From NCBI GenBank assembly GCA_018712665.1, contig DVGP01000150.1:1-15289 (forward strand): a stretch of DNA of 15,289 bases, in the 5' to 3' direction. The DNA comes from Candidatus Pelethomonas intestinigallinarum. GTDB taxonomy: Bacteria > Bacillota > Clostridia > Oscillospirales > Oscillospiraceae. A program made the position numbers and the translations under genes. A model generated the notes under the pieces. That model ran no database searches. It was not told the origin of the DNA and saw nothing but the letters and a program-made list of their open reading frames with translations. Positions 6,033-13,978 of this stretch are shown here, piece after piece; the first letter of the stretch is position 1, and each line of letters begins with the position of its first letter.

Positions 6033-7202
6033 TCAGATCAGCGCCTCTACATAGGACTTGGCGTCAAAGGGCTGGAGATCGTCGATCCCCTCCCCCAGGC
6101 CCACAAACTTCACCGGAACCTGGAGGGCCTGGGCAATGGCGATGACGATGCCGCCCTTGGCGGTGCCGTCCAGCTTGGTGAGGACGATGCCGGTGAGGCC
6201 CGTGGTCTCCTGGAACTGCTTAGCCTGGATAAGGCCGTTCTGTCCGGTGGTGGCGTCCAGCACCAGCAGGGTCTCCAGGGCGGCCTCCGGCAGCTCCCGG
6301 TCGATGACCCGCTTCATCTTGGCCAGCTCCGCCATCAGGTGGCTCTTGTTGTGCAGCCGCCCGGCGGTGTCGCAGATGACCACATCCACGTGCCGGGCCT
6401 TGGCGGCCTGGAGGGCATCAAAGAGCACGGCACTGGGGTCCGCCCCCTCGTGCTGGCGGATCAGCTCGCACTGTGCCCGGCCCGCCCAGATCTCCAGCTG
6501 GTCGGCGGCGGCGGCCCGGAAGGTGTCCCCGGCGCACAGCAGCACCCGCTTGCCCTGGCGGCGGAGCCGGTCCGCCAGCTTGCCGATGGAGGTGGTCTTC
6601 CCCACCCCGTTGACCCCGATGACCAGGATCACCGAGGGCTTGGTGCTGAGGTTCAGGGACTGGTCTCCCACTTGCAGCTTCTCCGCCAGGATCCTCCGCA
6701 GGCAGTCCTTGATGGCCTCCTGGCCGGAGAGACGCTCCGCCACCATCTGCTGGCGGAGCTCCTCCACGGCGGCGGTGGCGGTCTCCACACCAACGTCCGC
6801 CATGATCAGCATCTCCTCCAGGTCCTCGAAGAAGGCGCTGTCCTCCTCGGAGATGGTATAAATGGAGAAAATGTCCGCCAGGGAGATCTTCTTCAGCCGC
6901 TGCCAGAAGCTGGGCTTCTTTTTCTCCGGCTCAGGCTCCGTCTCAGGTTCCGGCGCGGGGGTCTCGGGCTCCGCGCTCTCAGGCTGGGCTTCCTCCGCAA
7001 CGGCGGCCTCCTCTCGTGCGGCTTCCTCCGCCTCCTCCTGAGAAGCGTCCTCACCGGGAGTCCCCTCCTCGGGCTGGACGTCCTCGGCCGCCACCGCCTC
7101 GTCCGCCTCAGCTTCGGACTCCTGGGCCTGGAGCTCCTCCAGGGCGTCCTCGTCCTCCCGCTCCTTTTTCTCCTTGCCTTTGAACCAGTTCCAAAAAGCC
7201 AT
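6033..7202 (-). CDS. ftsY: Signal recognition particle receptor FtsY
   Basis: A 389-residue SRP receptor GTPase that docks ribosome-SRP complexes at the membrane for co-translational insertion. Residues 1-10 (MAFWNWFKGK) can touch the membrane. Residues 11-94 are a highly acidic Glu/Ala/Pro A-domain, and 95-185 the helical N domain. The G domain carries the P-loop GVNGVGKTT (196-204), DTFRAAAADQL (226-236), DTAGR (278-282), TKLDGTAKGG (342-351) and GLGEGIDDLQPFD near the C-terminus. All key residues are present. AGGAG stands seven bases before the ATG. It follows smc in the same direction, a common Firmicute arrangement, and is probably read from the smc promoter, though the duplicated smc tail and hairpins lie in between. 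Confidence 0.97.
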   Translation of the reverse strand: MAFWNWFKGKEKKEREDEDALEELQAQESEAEADEAVAAEDVQPEEGTPGEDASQEEAEEAAREEAAVAEEAQPESAEPETPAPEPETEPEPEKKKPSFWQRLKKISLADIFSIYTISEEDSAFFEDLEEMLIMADVGVETATAAVEELRQQMVAERLSGQEAIKDCLRRILAEKLQVGDQSLNLSTKPSVILVIGVNGVGKTTSIGKLADRLRRQGKRVLLCAGDTFRAAAADQLEIWAGRAQCELIRQHEGADPSAVLFDALQAAKARHVDVVICDTAGRLHNKSHLMAELAKMKRVIDRELPEAALETLLVLDATTGQNGLIQAKQFQETTGLTGIVLTKLDGTAKGGIVIAIAQALQVPVKFVGLGEGIDDLQPFDAKSYVEALI

Positions 7203-7266
7203 ACAAAACTCCTATCCTGCCGCCATGCGCGGCACAACTAAAATAATCTATCAAAAATACGCCATC

Positions 7267-7342
7267 CGGCGCGGGGGCCTCACTTGATCCTCAGCTCCTT
7301 CGCCACGTCGTTCATATTAATAGTCAGCATCTTGCTGACACC
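7267..7342 (-). pseudogene. Second copy of the smc 3' end
   Basis: These 76 bases match 7456-7531, the last 21 codons plus stop of smc and a few bases beyond, at a constant offset of 189. On the minus strand they read GVSKMLTINMNDVAKELRIK then TGA, the same peptide as the true SMC C-terminus. There are five base differences and all are silent (GGT/GGC, AGC/AGT, CTG/TTA counting as two, AAG/AAA). No start codon or ribosome binding site goes with it, so it is a gene remnant. Downstream of the copy (minus strand) a short CGCC/GGCG stem is followed by TATTTTTG, which looks like a weak old terminator. Confidence 0.8.
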
Positions 7343-7344
7343 GC

Positions 7345-7439
7345 CCCCACAAAGCTCACGCTTTGCGGGGACCCCCTATCCCACTTGAGCCGGTCAGATG
7401 CGATCCGACCGGCTCCAAGGTTTTGGGCAAGCCCAAAAC
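7345..7439. repeat. Run of three perfect or near-perfect hairpins between smc and its tail copy
   Basis: Three stem-loops stand in a row: CCCCACAAAGC/GCTTTGCGGGG (7345-7370, one G-T pair, loop TCAC), GAGCCGGTC/GACCGGCTC (7387-7415, 11-base loop) and GTTTTGGGC/GCCCAAAAC (7420-7439, loop AA). They fill nearly all of the gap between the smc stop and the duplicated smc tail. None is followed by a proper T-tract on the minus strand. The block has no coding content. It could be a small palindromic insertion or a processing or terminator array. Confidence 0.65.
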
Positions 7440-7468
7440 GCTTGTACGCGCCACTCGGCGCGGGGGCC

Positions 7469-10400
7469 TCACTTGATCCTCAGCTCTTTCGCCACGTCGT
7501 TCATATTAATAGTTAACATCTTACTGACGCCCTCCTCTTGCATGGTCACGCCGTAGAGGATGTCCGCCTCCTCCATGGTGCCCCGCCGGTGGGTGATGAC
7601 AATGAACTGGGTCTTGTCGGCGATGGAGCGCATGTAGCGGGCGAAGCGGACCACGTTGGCGTCGTCCAGGGAGGCGTCGATCTCGTCCATAACGCAGAAG
7701 GGCGTAGGGTGGACCTTCAAAATGGCGAAGTACAGGGCGATGGCCACCACCGCCTTCTCCCCGCCGGAGAGGGGCTCCAGGGACTTCATGGCCTTCCCCG
7801 GCGGCTGGGCCTTGATGTCGATGCCGCAGTCCAGCACGTGCTCCGGGTCCTCCAGCTCCAGCCTGGCCTGGCCCCCGCCGAAGAGGTCCCGGAAGGTGTC
7901 CCGGAAGGCCTCGTCGATGAGCTTGAACTGCCGGGCGAAGATACCGGTCATCTCCCGGGTCAGATCCTCGATGACCCCCACCAGCTCCCCCTTGGCCTTC
8001 TCCACGTCGTCCCGCTGGCCGGTGAGGTAGGTGTAGCGGGTGTTGATCCGGTCGAAGTCCTCGATGGCCTCCAGGTTCACGTTGCCAAGGCCCCCGATCT
8101 CCCGCTTCAGCTCGTTGATGCGGCGGTTGGCCTTTGGCACGCTCTCCAGCTCGATGCGCTGGGCCATGGCGGCGGAGTGGCTGAGCTCGTAGGTCTCCCA
8201 GAGCTTGTCCAGGAGCTGCTTCTCCTCCCACTGGCCGGCGGAGAGCTTCTGCTCCAGGCGGGCTACCTCCCGCTCCGCGGCCAGGACGGCGTCGTTGCAG
8301 GACTTGATCCTGGCGCCCATGGCGCTCCGCTCCTGCTCCAGCAGGAGCTTTGCCTCCCGGAGGGCCGTCAGGCGGTCCTGGCAGCCCTTGCCCCGCAGCC
8401 GCAGGGAGGCCGCCGCCTCGGTCCGCCTGTCGATCTCCCCCTCCGTGGCCTCGATGGCGGCGCGGTACTCCTCCAGCCGGCGCTGGCGGGTCAGGCGGTC
8501 TCCCTCCATGTCCCGGCAGACCTGCTCCATGTCCGCCAGGGCCTTGGCGGTGGCCTCCTTCTCTGCGGCCAGGGCGGAGAGCTCCTCCTTCCGGGCGCTG
8601 ACGTCCTCGCTGAGCTTTCCGGAGAGGGCCAGCAGATCCGTCTGGCCTGCCAGCTTCTCCTCCACCTGGGCCCGGAGGGCGGCGGCCTCGGCGTCCTGCC
8701 GGGCAATTTCCCCGCCGGTCTCCTCCATCTGCCGGCGGCTGTCCGCCACGCGCTGGTCCAGGGCCTGGCGCTCCCCCTCCAGGCTCTCCCGGCTCCGCTC
8801 CAGGCTCTCCAGGGTGGACCGGTAGTGGTCCGCCTGGCCCTGGAGCTTCAGCACCGCGTCCTGGGCGGTCCGGCGCTGGCCCTCGGCCACCTCCATCTCG
8901 TACCGGGCGGCGGCCAGCTCCCGGGCGGCCTCCTCCTTCTCCCTCTGGGCGGCGGCCGCCTTCTCCTCCAGGGTTCCCTGCTTCTTCCGCAGGCTCTCCA
9001 GCTCGTTGGCCCGGGAGAGGATGCCCGCCGAGCGGGACACGCTGCCGCCGGTCATGGAGCCGCCCCGGTTGATGACCTGCCCGTCCAGGGTGACGATGCG
9101 GAAGCGGTTCTGGTATTTTCTCGCCATGGCGATGCCGCAGTCCAAGTCCTCCACCACCACGGTGCGGCCCAGCAGATTGCGGAAAATGCCCTCATATTTG
9201 CTGTCATAGCGGATGAGCCGGGAGGCGACGCCCACGAAGCCGAACTCGCTCTCCACCCCTCGCTCCCGCAGCTCCTCGCCCCGGATGGCGGTGAGGGGCA
9301 GGAAGGTGGCTCGGCCGCCGTCCCGCTGCTTGAGGAACTGGATGGCGCTCTTGGCGTCCTCCTCCCGGTCCACCACAATGTTCTGCAGGCCGGCCCCCAG
9401 GGCGATCTCCAGGGCCACGGCGCAGCGGCCCTCCACCTTCATCAGGTTCGCCACCGGGCCGTGGACGCCCCGGAGGGTGTTCCGCTCCGCGGCCTGCATC
9501 ACCACCCGCACGGCCTTGTTGAAACCCTCGTACTCCTTCTCCATCTCCGTGAGGAGACGGATCCGGGAATTCAGGTCGTTCCGCTCCATGGTCAGCTGGA
9601 GGTGGGCCTCGTTGGCGGCCTTCTCCCGCTTCTGGCGGCTCTCCATCCGCAGGGTGTGGCCCTGGATGACGTTGTCCGCGGCGGCGGCCTCGTCCTGAGC
9701 CTCCTCCAGCTGCCGCTCCACAGCGCGGCGGTCCCGCCGGGCTGTGTCGTACTGGGCCTCCAGGCTCTCCAGCTCCTGATCCACCGCCCTCCGGCGCTCC
9801 TCCATCTGCTCCACGGCGGCGGTCAGGGCGGATAGCCGGGCCCGTCCGTCGGCGGCGGCGGACACCGCCAAAGCCTCCCGGGCCCGGAGGCCCTGGGCCT
9901 CCTCTCCGGCGCTGCCCGCGCTCCGGGACGCCTCCCTCGCCTGCTCCAGCAGGGCCTCCAGCTCACGCTCCAGGCCGCCGGCCCTGCCGGCGATGTCCTC
10001 GATGCGGCGGCTCTGATCCGCCATCTGCTCCCGGATGGACTGGCTTCGGCTGTCCTGGTCCGCCATCTCCCGCTCCAGCATGTCGATGGAGGAGCGGTTG
10101 TGCTGGATGGCGCCCCGGAGCACCGCCGCGGCGCTGTCCTCGTCGGCGGCCCGGGCCTCTAATTCGGACGCCTCCTCCCGGACCCGCTCCTGCTCCAGGT
10201 CGTTGTCCTGGAGCTTCCCGGCGAAGGCCTCGTTCTCACTGTAGAGCCGCTCCAGCTCCCCGTTGGCCCGGTCGTTCTCCGCCCGGGCGGCGGCGCAGTC
10301 CGCCTGGAGCTTGATGGTTCCCGCCCGGATCTCCTCCAGCTTGTCCAGCCACACGGAGATCTCCAGCAGCCGCAGCTCGTCCCGGAGGATCAGGAACCGC

Positions 10401-11041
10401 TTCGCCCGCTCCGCCTGCTCCCGCAGGGGCTCCACCTGGAGCTCCAGCTCGGCGATGCGGTCGTTGATCCGCACCAGGTTCTCCTCCGTCCGCTCCAGGC
10501 GGCGCTCGGTCTCCTCCTTCCGGTGGCGGTACTTGCTGATGCCCGCCGCCTCCTCGAAGATCTCCCGGCGGTCGGCGCTGCGGGTGGAGAGTATCTCGTC
10601 GATGCGGCCCTGGCCGATGATGGCGTAGCCCTCCCGGCCCAGGCCCGTGTCCATGAACAGCTCATTGACGTCCTTGAGACGCACGGACTGCTTGTTGATG
10701 TAGTATTCGCTCTCGCCGCTGCGGTAGTAGCGGCGGGTGACCATGACCTCGCTGGCGTCGATGGCGGGGAAGATGTGCTCCGTGTTGTCCAGCACCAGCG
10801 TCACCTGGGCGAAGCCCACGGGGCCCCGCTTCTCCGTGCCGCCGAAGATCACGTCCTCCATCTTCCTGCCCCGGAGGCTCTTGACGGACTGCTCCCCCAT
10901 GACCCAGCAGATGGCGTCGGAGATGTTGGACTTTCCGGAGCCGTTGGGTCCCACCACGGCGGTGATATCCTCCCCGAAGCGGAGGACCGTCTTGTCGGGG
11001 AAGGATTTGAAGCCCTGGATCTCCAGCGCGCGCAGGTACAT
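7469..11041 (-). CDS. smc: Chromosome segregation protein SMC
   Basis: A 1190-residue condensin ATPase, the usual bacterial length, which forms the ring complex with ScpA and ScpB that organises the chromosome. The N-terminal head has MYLRALEIQGFKSF and Walker A GPNGSGKSN (31-39), with the Q-loop near QSVKSLRGRKMEDVIFGG. Two long coiled coils flank a hinge at about residues 515-635 (VHGPVANLMKVE...ALEIALGAGLQNIVV, RATFLPL). The C-terminal head has the signature LSGGEK (about 1088), Walker B FCVMDEIDASLDDAN (about 1117) and the switch histidine ITHRR. I place the start at ATG 11041, where the family sequence begins and AGAGGTG stands upstream. The open frame continues 75 codons further upstream through the promoter, with no family resemblance. 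Confidence 0.97.
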   Translation of the reverse strand: MYLRALEIQGFKSFPDKTVLRFGEDITAVVGPNGSGKSNISDAICWVMGEQSVKSLRGRKMEDVIFGGTEKRGPVGFAQVTLVLDNTEHIFPAIDASEVMVTRRYYRSGESEYYINKQSVRLKDVNELFMDTGLGREGYAIIGQGRIDEILSTRSADRREIFEEAAGISKYRHRKEETERRLERTEENLVRINDRIAELELQVEPLREQAERAKRFLILRDELRLLEISVWLDKLEEIRAGTIKLQADCAAARAENDRANGELERLYSENEAFAGKLQDNDLEQERVREEASELEARAADEDSAAAVLRGAIQHNRSSIDMLEREMADQDSRSQSIREQMADQSRRIEDIAGRAGGLERELEALLEQAREASRSAGSAGEEAQGLRAREALAVSAAADGRARLSALTAAVEQMEERRRAVDQELESLEAQYDTARRDRRAVERQLEEAQDEAAAADNVIQGHTLRMESRQKREKAANEAHLQLTMERNDLNSRIRLLTEMEKEYEGFNKAVRVVMQAAERNTLRGVHGPVANLMKVEGRCAVALEIALGAGLQNIVVDREEDAKSAIQFLKQRDGGRATFLPLTAIRGEELRERGVESEFGFVGVASRLIRYDSKYEGIFRNLLGRTVVVEDLDCGIAMARKYQNRFRIVTLDGQVINRGGSMTGGSVSRSAGILSRANELESLRKKQGTLEEKAAAAQREKEEAARELAAARYEMEVAEGQRRTAQDAVLKLQGQADHYRSTLESLERSRESLEGERQALDQRVADSRRQMEETGGEIARQDAEAAALRAQVEEKLAGQTDLLALSGKLSEDVSARKEELSALAAEKEATAKALADMEQVCRDMEGDRLTRQRRLEEYRAAIEATEGEIDRRTEAAASLRLRGKGCQDRLTALREAKLLLEQERSAMGARIKSCNDAVLAAEREVARLEQKLSAGQWEEKQLLDKLWETYELSHSAAMAQRIELESVPKANRRINELKREIGGLGNVNLEAIEDFDRINTRYTYLTGQRDDVEKAKGELVGVIEDLTREMTGIFARQFKLIDEAFRDTFRDLFGGGQARLELEDPEHVLDCGIDIKAQPPGKAMKSLEPLSGGEKAVVAIALYFAILKVHPTPFCVMDEIDASLDDANVVRFARYMRSIADKTQFIVITHRRGTMEEADILYGVTMQEEGVSKMLTINMNDVAKELRIK

Positions 11042-11126
11042 AAGCACACCTCTTTTTGTCGTGGGATATCTGTCTCCAGCGCGGCACGCCGTTCGTACCG
11101 CCCAAAAAATTCTGACATAGCAGTTT

Positions 11127-11155
11127 ATTGTATCACGCCGTAGTGCATATTTCAA
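11127..11155 (-). promoter_or_regulatory. Sigma-A-type promoter of smc
   Basis: On the minus strand TTGAAA (11155-11150), a 17-base spacer and TACAAT (11132-11127) match the vegetative promoter at 5 of 6 positions in each box. Transcription would start near 11120, giving a leader of about 80 bases before the smc ATG. The local sequence is AT-rich compared with its surroundings. Confidence 0.75.
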
Positions 11156-11212
11156 GCCGCAAACCGCCCTAAATTGGCCAAAAAGCTCCCTCAGGGCACT
11201 GACAATCCCATG

Positions 11213-11256
11213 ACAAACAAACCGGCGGCGCTCCCGCCCACAGGCGGAAGCGCCGC
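11213..11256 (-). terminator. Intrinsic terminator of the dap operon
   Basis: On the minus strand a 14-bp GC-rich stem (11225-11256, one G-U pair, loop TGTG) is followed by CGGTTTGTTTGT. It lies 50 bases after the dapH stop and before the smc promoter, separating the two transcription units. Confidence 0.75.
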
Positions 11257-11306
11257 TTTGTCCCACAGATTTGCCGCCGGCTCCCCTGCTCCGGAAGCCA
11301 CCGGGC

Positions 11307-12005
11307 TCACAGCGTCCGCAGGGCGGCCTCCAGGGCGGTCTTCTGGCTGGTGCCCTGGTCCTTCATCTTGATAACCCTAGCGGGGCAGCCCGCCACCACG
11401 GCGTTCTCCGGCACGTCCTGGATCACCACGGCCCCGGCGGCCACCACGGCCCCCCGGCCCACCCGGACGCCCTCGATGACCACGGCGTTGGCCCCCACCA
11501 GCACGCCGTCCTCGATGACCACGGGGGTGGCGCTGGCGGGCTCGATGACCCCGGCCAGGACGGCCCCGGCGCCGATGTGGCAGTTCCTGCCCACGGTGGC
11601 CCGGCCACCCAGGACGGCGCCCATGTCGATCATGGTGCCCTCGCCCACCACCGCGCCGATGTTGAGGATGGCCCCCATCATGACCACAGCGTTGTCCCCG
11701 ATGGACACCTGCTCCCGGATGATGGCGCCGGGCTCGATCCGGGCGTTCACGCCCTTCAGATCCAGCAGGGGGATGGCGCTGTTGCGCCGGTCGTTCTCCA
11801 CGACGATGTCGGCGATGGCCCCGGCGTTCTCCGCCAGGATGGGGCCCAGCTCCCGCCAGTCCCCGAACACCACCTTGCTCCGGCCCTCGCCGAAGACGGT
11901 GGCGGAGCCGTAGTCGATGTCGGCGAGCTCGTTGACGTAGACCTTCACCGGCGTCTTCTTCTCGGCGGCGGCAATGTATGCGATGATCTCCTGGGCGTTC
12001 ATCAT
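11307..12005 (-). CDS. dapH: Tetrahydrodipicolinate N-acetyltransferase
   Basis: A 232-residue enzyme of the acetylase branch of lysine/diaminopimelate synthesis; it acetylates tetrahydrodipicolinate using acetyl-CoA. Residues 1-85 are the DapH N-domain (MNAQEIIAYIAAAEKKTPVKVYV, FGDWRELGPIL). Then comes the family block ENDRRNSAIPLLDLKGVNARIEPGAIIRE. Residues about 90-215 are left-handed beta-helix hexapeptide repeats (IGDNAVVMMGAILNIGAVVGEGTMIDM, VLVGANAVVIEGVRVGRGAVVAAGAVV), closing with the usual VAGCPARVIK. The start overlaps the dapB stop by ATGA, with GGAGGT eight bases before it inside dapB. A second Met follows immediately but is too far from that site. Confidence 0.96.
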   Translation of the reverse strand: MMNAQEIIAYIAAAEKKTPVKVYVNELADIDYGSATVFGEGRSKVVFGDWRELGPILAENAGAIADIVVENDRRNSAIPLLDLKGVNARIEPGAIIREQVSIGDNAVVMMGAILNIGAVVGEGTMIDMGAVLGGRATVGRNCHIGAGAVLAGVIEPASATPVVIEDGVLVGANAVVIEGVRVGRGAVVAAGAVVIQDVPENAVVAGCPARVIKMKDQGTSQKTALEAALRTL

Positions 12006-12730
12006 GGGTTCTGACCTCCAAATAAAATATCCTGCAATTCATACCGGCCTTTGGGCATCCGGCAGAGCTTCCGGGCCATGTGCAGGGCCCCGTTGACGAA
12101 GATCTGCCGGGACGCGGCCCGGTGGGTGATCTCAAGGACCTCGTCGGGGCCGAAAAAGCTGACGGTGTGGGTCCCGGCCTCGGTGCCGCCCCGGAGGGAG
12201 TGGACGCCGATCTCCCGTGGGTCCCGCCTGCCGCACATGCCCTGGCGGCCGTAGACCGGGGTCAGCTCCCCCCTGGGGTCGATGGCCTCCAGCAGAAGCT
12301 TGGCGGTGCCGCTGGGGGCGTCGGCCTTCTGGTTGTGGTGGGTCTCCACGATCTCGATGTCGAAGTCCGGCCGCAGCACGCCGCTGATCTCCTCCAGCAC
12401 CCGGCGGAACACCGCCACGCCCACGGAGAAGTTGGCGCTGTGGAGCACCGGGGCGTACCGCCCCAGGTCGGTGAACGCCGCCATCCCTTCCGCCGGGACG
12501 CCGGTGGTGCCGGAGAGGAGGGGGGTGCCGGTGCGGCGGATATAATTCGCCAGCCGGGGCAGGACGGCGGGGGCGGAGAAGTCCACGGCCACGTCGGCCA
12601 CCCGGCCCAGGGCGTCCAACTCCCCGGTGTTGGAGGCGCGGACCACGCCGGCGATCTGGTCCCCGGCGGCCAGGGCGGTCTGCTCGATGAGACGGCCCAT
12701 GCGGCCATAGCCGATCAGCAGGATCTTCAT
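12002..12730 (-). CDS. dapB: 4-hydroxy-tetrahydrodipicolinate reductase
   Basis: A 242-residue enzyme that reduces the dapA product with NAD(P)H. The Rossmann motif GYGRMGR is at residues 7-13. VDFSAP and LLSGTTGV follow. The catalytic signature ETHHNQKADAPSGTA is at 129-143, holding the His pair and Lys of the active site. The C-terminus FVNGALHMARKL is typical. It begins at ATG 12730, overlapping the dapA stop by four bases, and ends in an ATGA overlap with dapH. A longer open frame upstream of 12730 is only the out-of-frame shadow of dapA. Confidence 0.96.
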   Translation of the reverse strand: MKILLIGYGRMGRLIEQTALAAGDQIAGVVRASNTGELDALGRVADVAVDFSAPAVLPRLANYIRRTGTPLLSGTTGVPAEGMAAFTDLGRYAPVLHSANFSVGVAVFRRVLEEISGVLRPDFDIEIVETHHNQKADAPSGTAKLLLEAIDPRGELTPVYGRQGMCGRRDPREIGVHSLRGGTEAGTHTVSFFGPDEVLEITHRAASRQIFVNGALHMARKLCRMPKGRYELQDILFGGQNP

Positions 12731-13617
12731 GCCAGCAGCCCCGCTTCCTCCAGCAGCCCCCGGAGGGCGGCCTGGTGGCTCTCGCTCATGTCCCACAGGG
12801 GCATCCGGAAGGGCCCCACGTCCCGCCCCATCATGTTCAGGGCAGTCTTGACGGGGATGGGGTTCACCTCCATGAACAGGCCGTTCATCAGGTCCAGATA
12901 CCGCAGGGCTGTTGCCCGGGCCTCCACCTGCCGCCCCTCCAGGTAGTCCATGACCATCTGGTGGCACTCCCGGGGCATGATGTTGGCCCACACGGAGATG
13001 ACGCCGCTGCCGCCGATGGACAGCAGGGGCAGGGTGATGTCGTCGTTGCCGGACCAGAGGGCGAAGTCGGGCCCCACGCAGTGGGCGATCCGCATGGCGT
13101 AGGACATGTCGCCGCTGGCCTCCTTGATGCCGCAGATGTTGGGGTGCCTCGCCAGCCGCTCCACGGTCTCCGGGGCGATGGCGCAGCCGGTGCGGCCAGG
13201 GACGTTGTAGAGGATGGAGGGGATGGTCACCGCGTCGGCCACGGCGGCGAAGTGGCGGTACATGCCCTCCTGGTTGGCCTTGTTGTAGTAGGGGGTGATG
13301 AGCAGCAGGCCGTCGGCCCCCAGCTCCTGGGCCCGCAGGCTCTTCTCCACCATGGTCTGGGTGCAGTTGGAGCCAGTGCCGGCGATGACCGGGACACGGC
13401 CCGCGGCAGAGGCCACCACGCAGCGGAGGGTGTCGTCGTCCTCCTCGTGGGTCATGGTGGAGCTCTCCCCGGTGGTGCCCAGGGTCAAAATGGCATCTGT
13501 GCCGCTGGCGATGTGCCACTCCACCAGCTCCCGCAGCTTCTCGAAGTTCACGGAGCCGTCGGCGTGGAAGGGGGTGACCAGGGCCACGATGGAGCCCCTC
13601 AGATGTCGGATGTCCAT
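12727..13617 (-). CDS. dapA: 4-hydroxy-tetrahydrodipicolinate synthase
   Basis: A 296-residue (beta/alpha)8 aldolase that condenses pyruvate with aspartate semialdehyde, the first committed step to lysine and diaminopimelate. Visible features are VALVTPFHADGSVNF, the TLGTTGESSTM phosphate/keto-acid loop (45-55), ITPYYNKANQEGMYRHF, the catalytic Tyr137 in LYNVPGRTG and the Schiff-base Lys165 in GIKEASGDM. The start at ATG 13617 has AGGAGGAAC upstream. An ATG four bases earlier is out of frame, and the longer open frame upstream runs through the riboswitch and is not coding. The gene is first in dapA-dapB-dapH and lies directly behind a lysine riboswitch, so it should be switched off when lysine is plentiful. 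Confidence 0.97.
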   Translation of the reverse strand: MDIRHLRGSIVALVTPFHADGSVNFEKLRELVEWHIASGTDAILTLGTTGESSTMTHEEDDDTLRCVVASAAGRVPVIAGTGSNCTQTMVEKSLRAQELGADGLLLITPYYNKANQEGMYRHFAAVADAVTIPSILYNVPGRTGCAIAPETVERLARHPNICGIKEASGDMSYAMRIAHCVGPDFALWSGNDDITLPLLSIGGSGVISVWANIMPRECHQMVMDYLEGRQVEARATALRYLDLMNGLFMEVNPIPVKTALNMMGRDVGPFRMPLWDMSESHQAALRGLLEEAGLLA

Positions 13618-13659
13618 AGCATGTTCCTCCTGAAAAATAGTGTGGACGATGTCGGCTCC

Positions 13660-13704
13660 GCCGGCTTTTCCCAAAAGAAAAAGCCGGCAGGCGCTCCTGC
13701 CGAC
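13660..13704 (-). terminator. Riboswitch-controlled terminator with competing antiterminator
   Basis: On the minus strand GTCGGCAGG pairs with CCTGCCGGC (13704-13683) and is followed by TTTTTCTTTT (13682-13673), a good intrinsic terminator in the dapA leader. The second arm plus part of the T-tract (GCCGGCTTTT) can instead pair with AAAAGCCGGC (13669-13660), giving a perfect 10-bp alternative stem that would prevent termination. A further 8-bp hairpin lies at 13709-13727. This is the layout of a transcription-attenuation switch. Confidence 0.8.
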
Positions 13705-13737
13705 TCTGGGCGAGGGCTCCCCTCGCCGTCGTAAGCG

Positions 13738-13894
13738 GATAGCGCAACCACGGGATCTCCCGTGGACAGTGGCGGGGATGTTCTCCCCGTCCCCACCCCG
13801 GACCCACGCCTGGCCCCGGAGTTCGGCGGACTTGCCTCCCCCGCGCTCCCAGCCTGCCGGCTCCCGCGGCTTCATCGCCTCCGCAACCTCTATC
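13738..13894 (-). ncRNA. Lysine riboswitch (L-box) aptamer in the dapA leader
   Basis: The minus strand begins GATAGAGGTTGCG (13894-13882) and ends TGCGCTATC (13746-13738), forming the P1 helix typical of lysine riboswitches. Inside are the conserved GCAAGT...CGCCGAA core (CGCCGAA at 13828-13822), an arm CGGGGA/TCCCCG, the ACTGTC motif, and the last arm CCACGGG/CCCGTGG (13765-13748). The length of 157 bases is close to the family's size. It lies just after the promoter start site and before a terminator and dapA, so free lysine should bind it and stop transcription of the dap operon. The call rests on motif recognition, not a covariance search. Confidence 0.85.
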
Positions 13895-13906
13895 GTACTG
13901 CTTATT

Positions 13907-13935
13907 AAGATACCACAAAAAAACGGCCTTGACAA
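13907..13935 (-). promoter_or_regulatory. Promoter of the dapA-dapB-dapH operon
   Basis: On the minus strand TTGTCA (13935-13930), a 17-base spacer containing a T7 run, and TATCTT (13912-13907) form a sigma-A-type promoter (5 and 4 matches of 6). The start point near 13900 falls immediately before the riboswitch aptamer, as expected. Confidence 0.75.
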
Positions 13936-13978
13936 GGGGGATCTTTCCAGAAAAGTATGCGGATGGTGCTGTTATTTG

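Noticed and set aside
5865..7241. 458-codon plus-strand frame across R2 and ftsY
   Set aside because: It begins in the repeat element and then mirrors ftsY; the protein is low-complexity with no start signal.
7538..9835. 765-codon open frame on the plus strand
   Set aside because: It lies antisense inside smc. Its Leu/Gly/His-rich composition is what high-GC coding DNA gives on the other strand, and smc shows full family motifs.
12731..13918. Long minus-strand extension in front of dapB
   Set aside because: It is the out-of-frame shadow of dapA and the riboswitch; true dapB starts at 12730 with its Rossmann motif.
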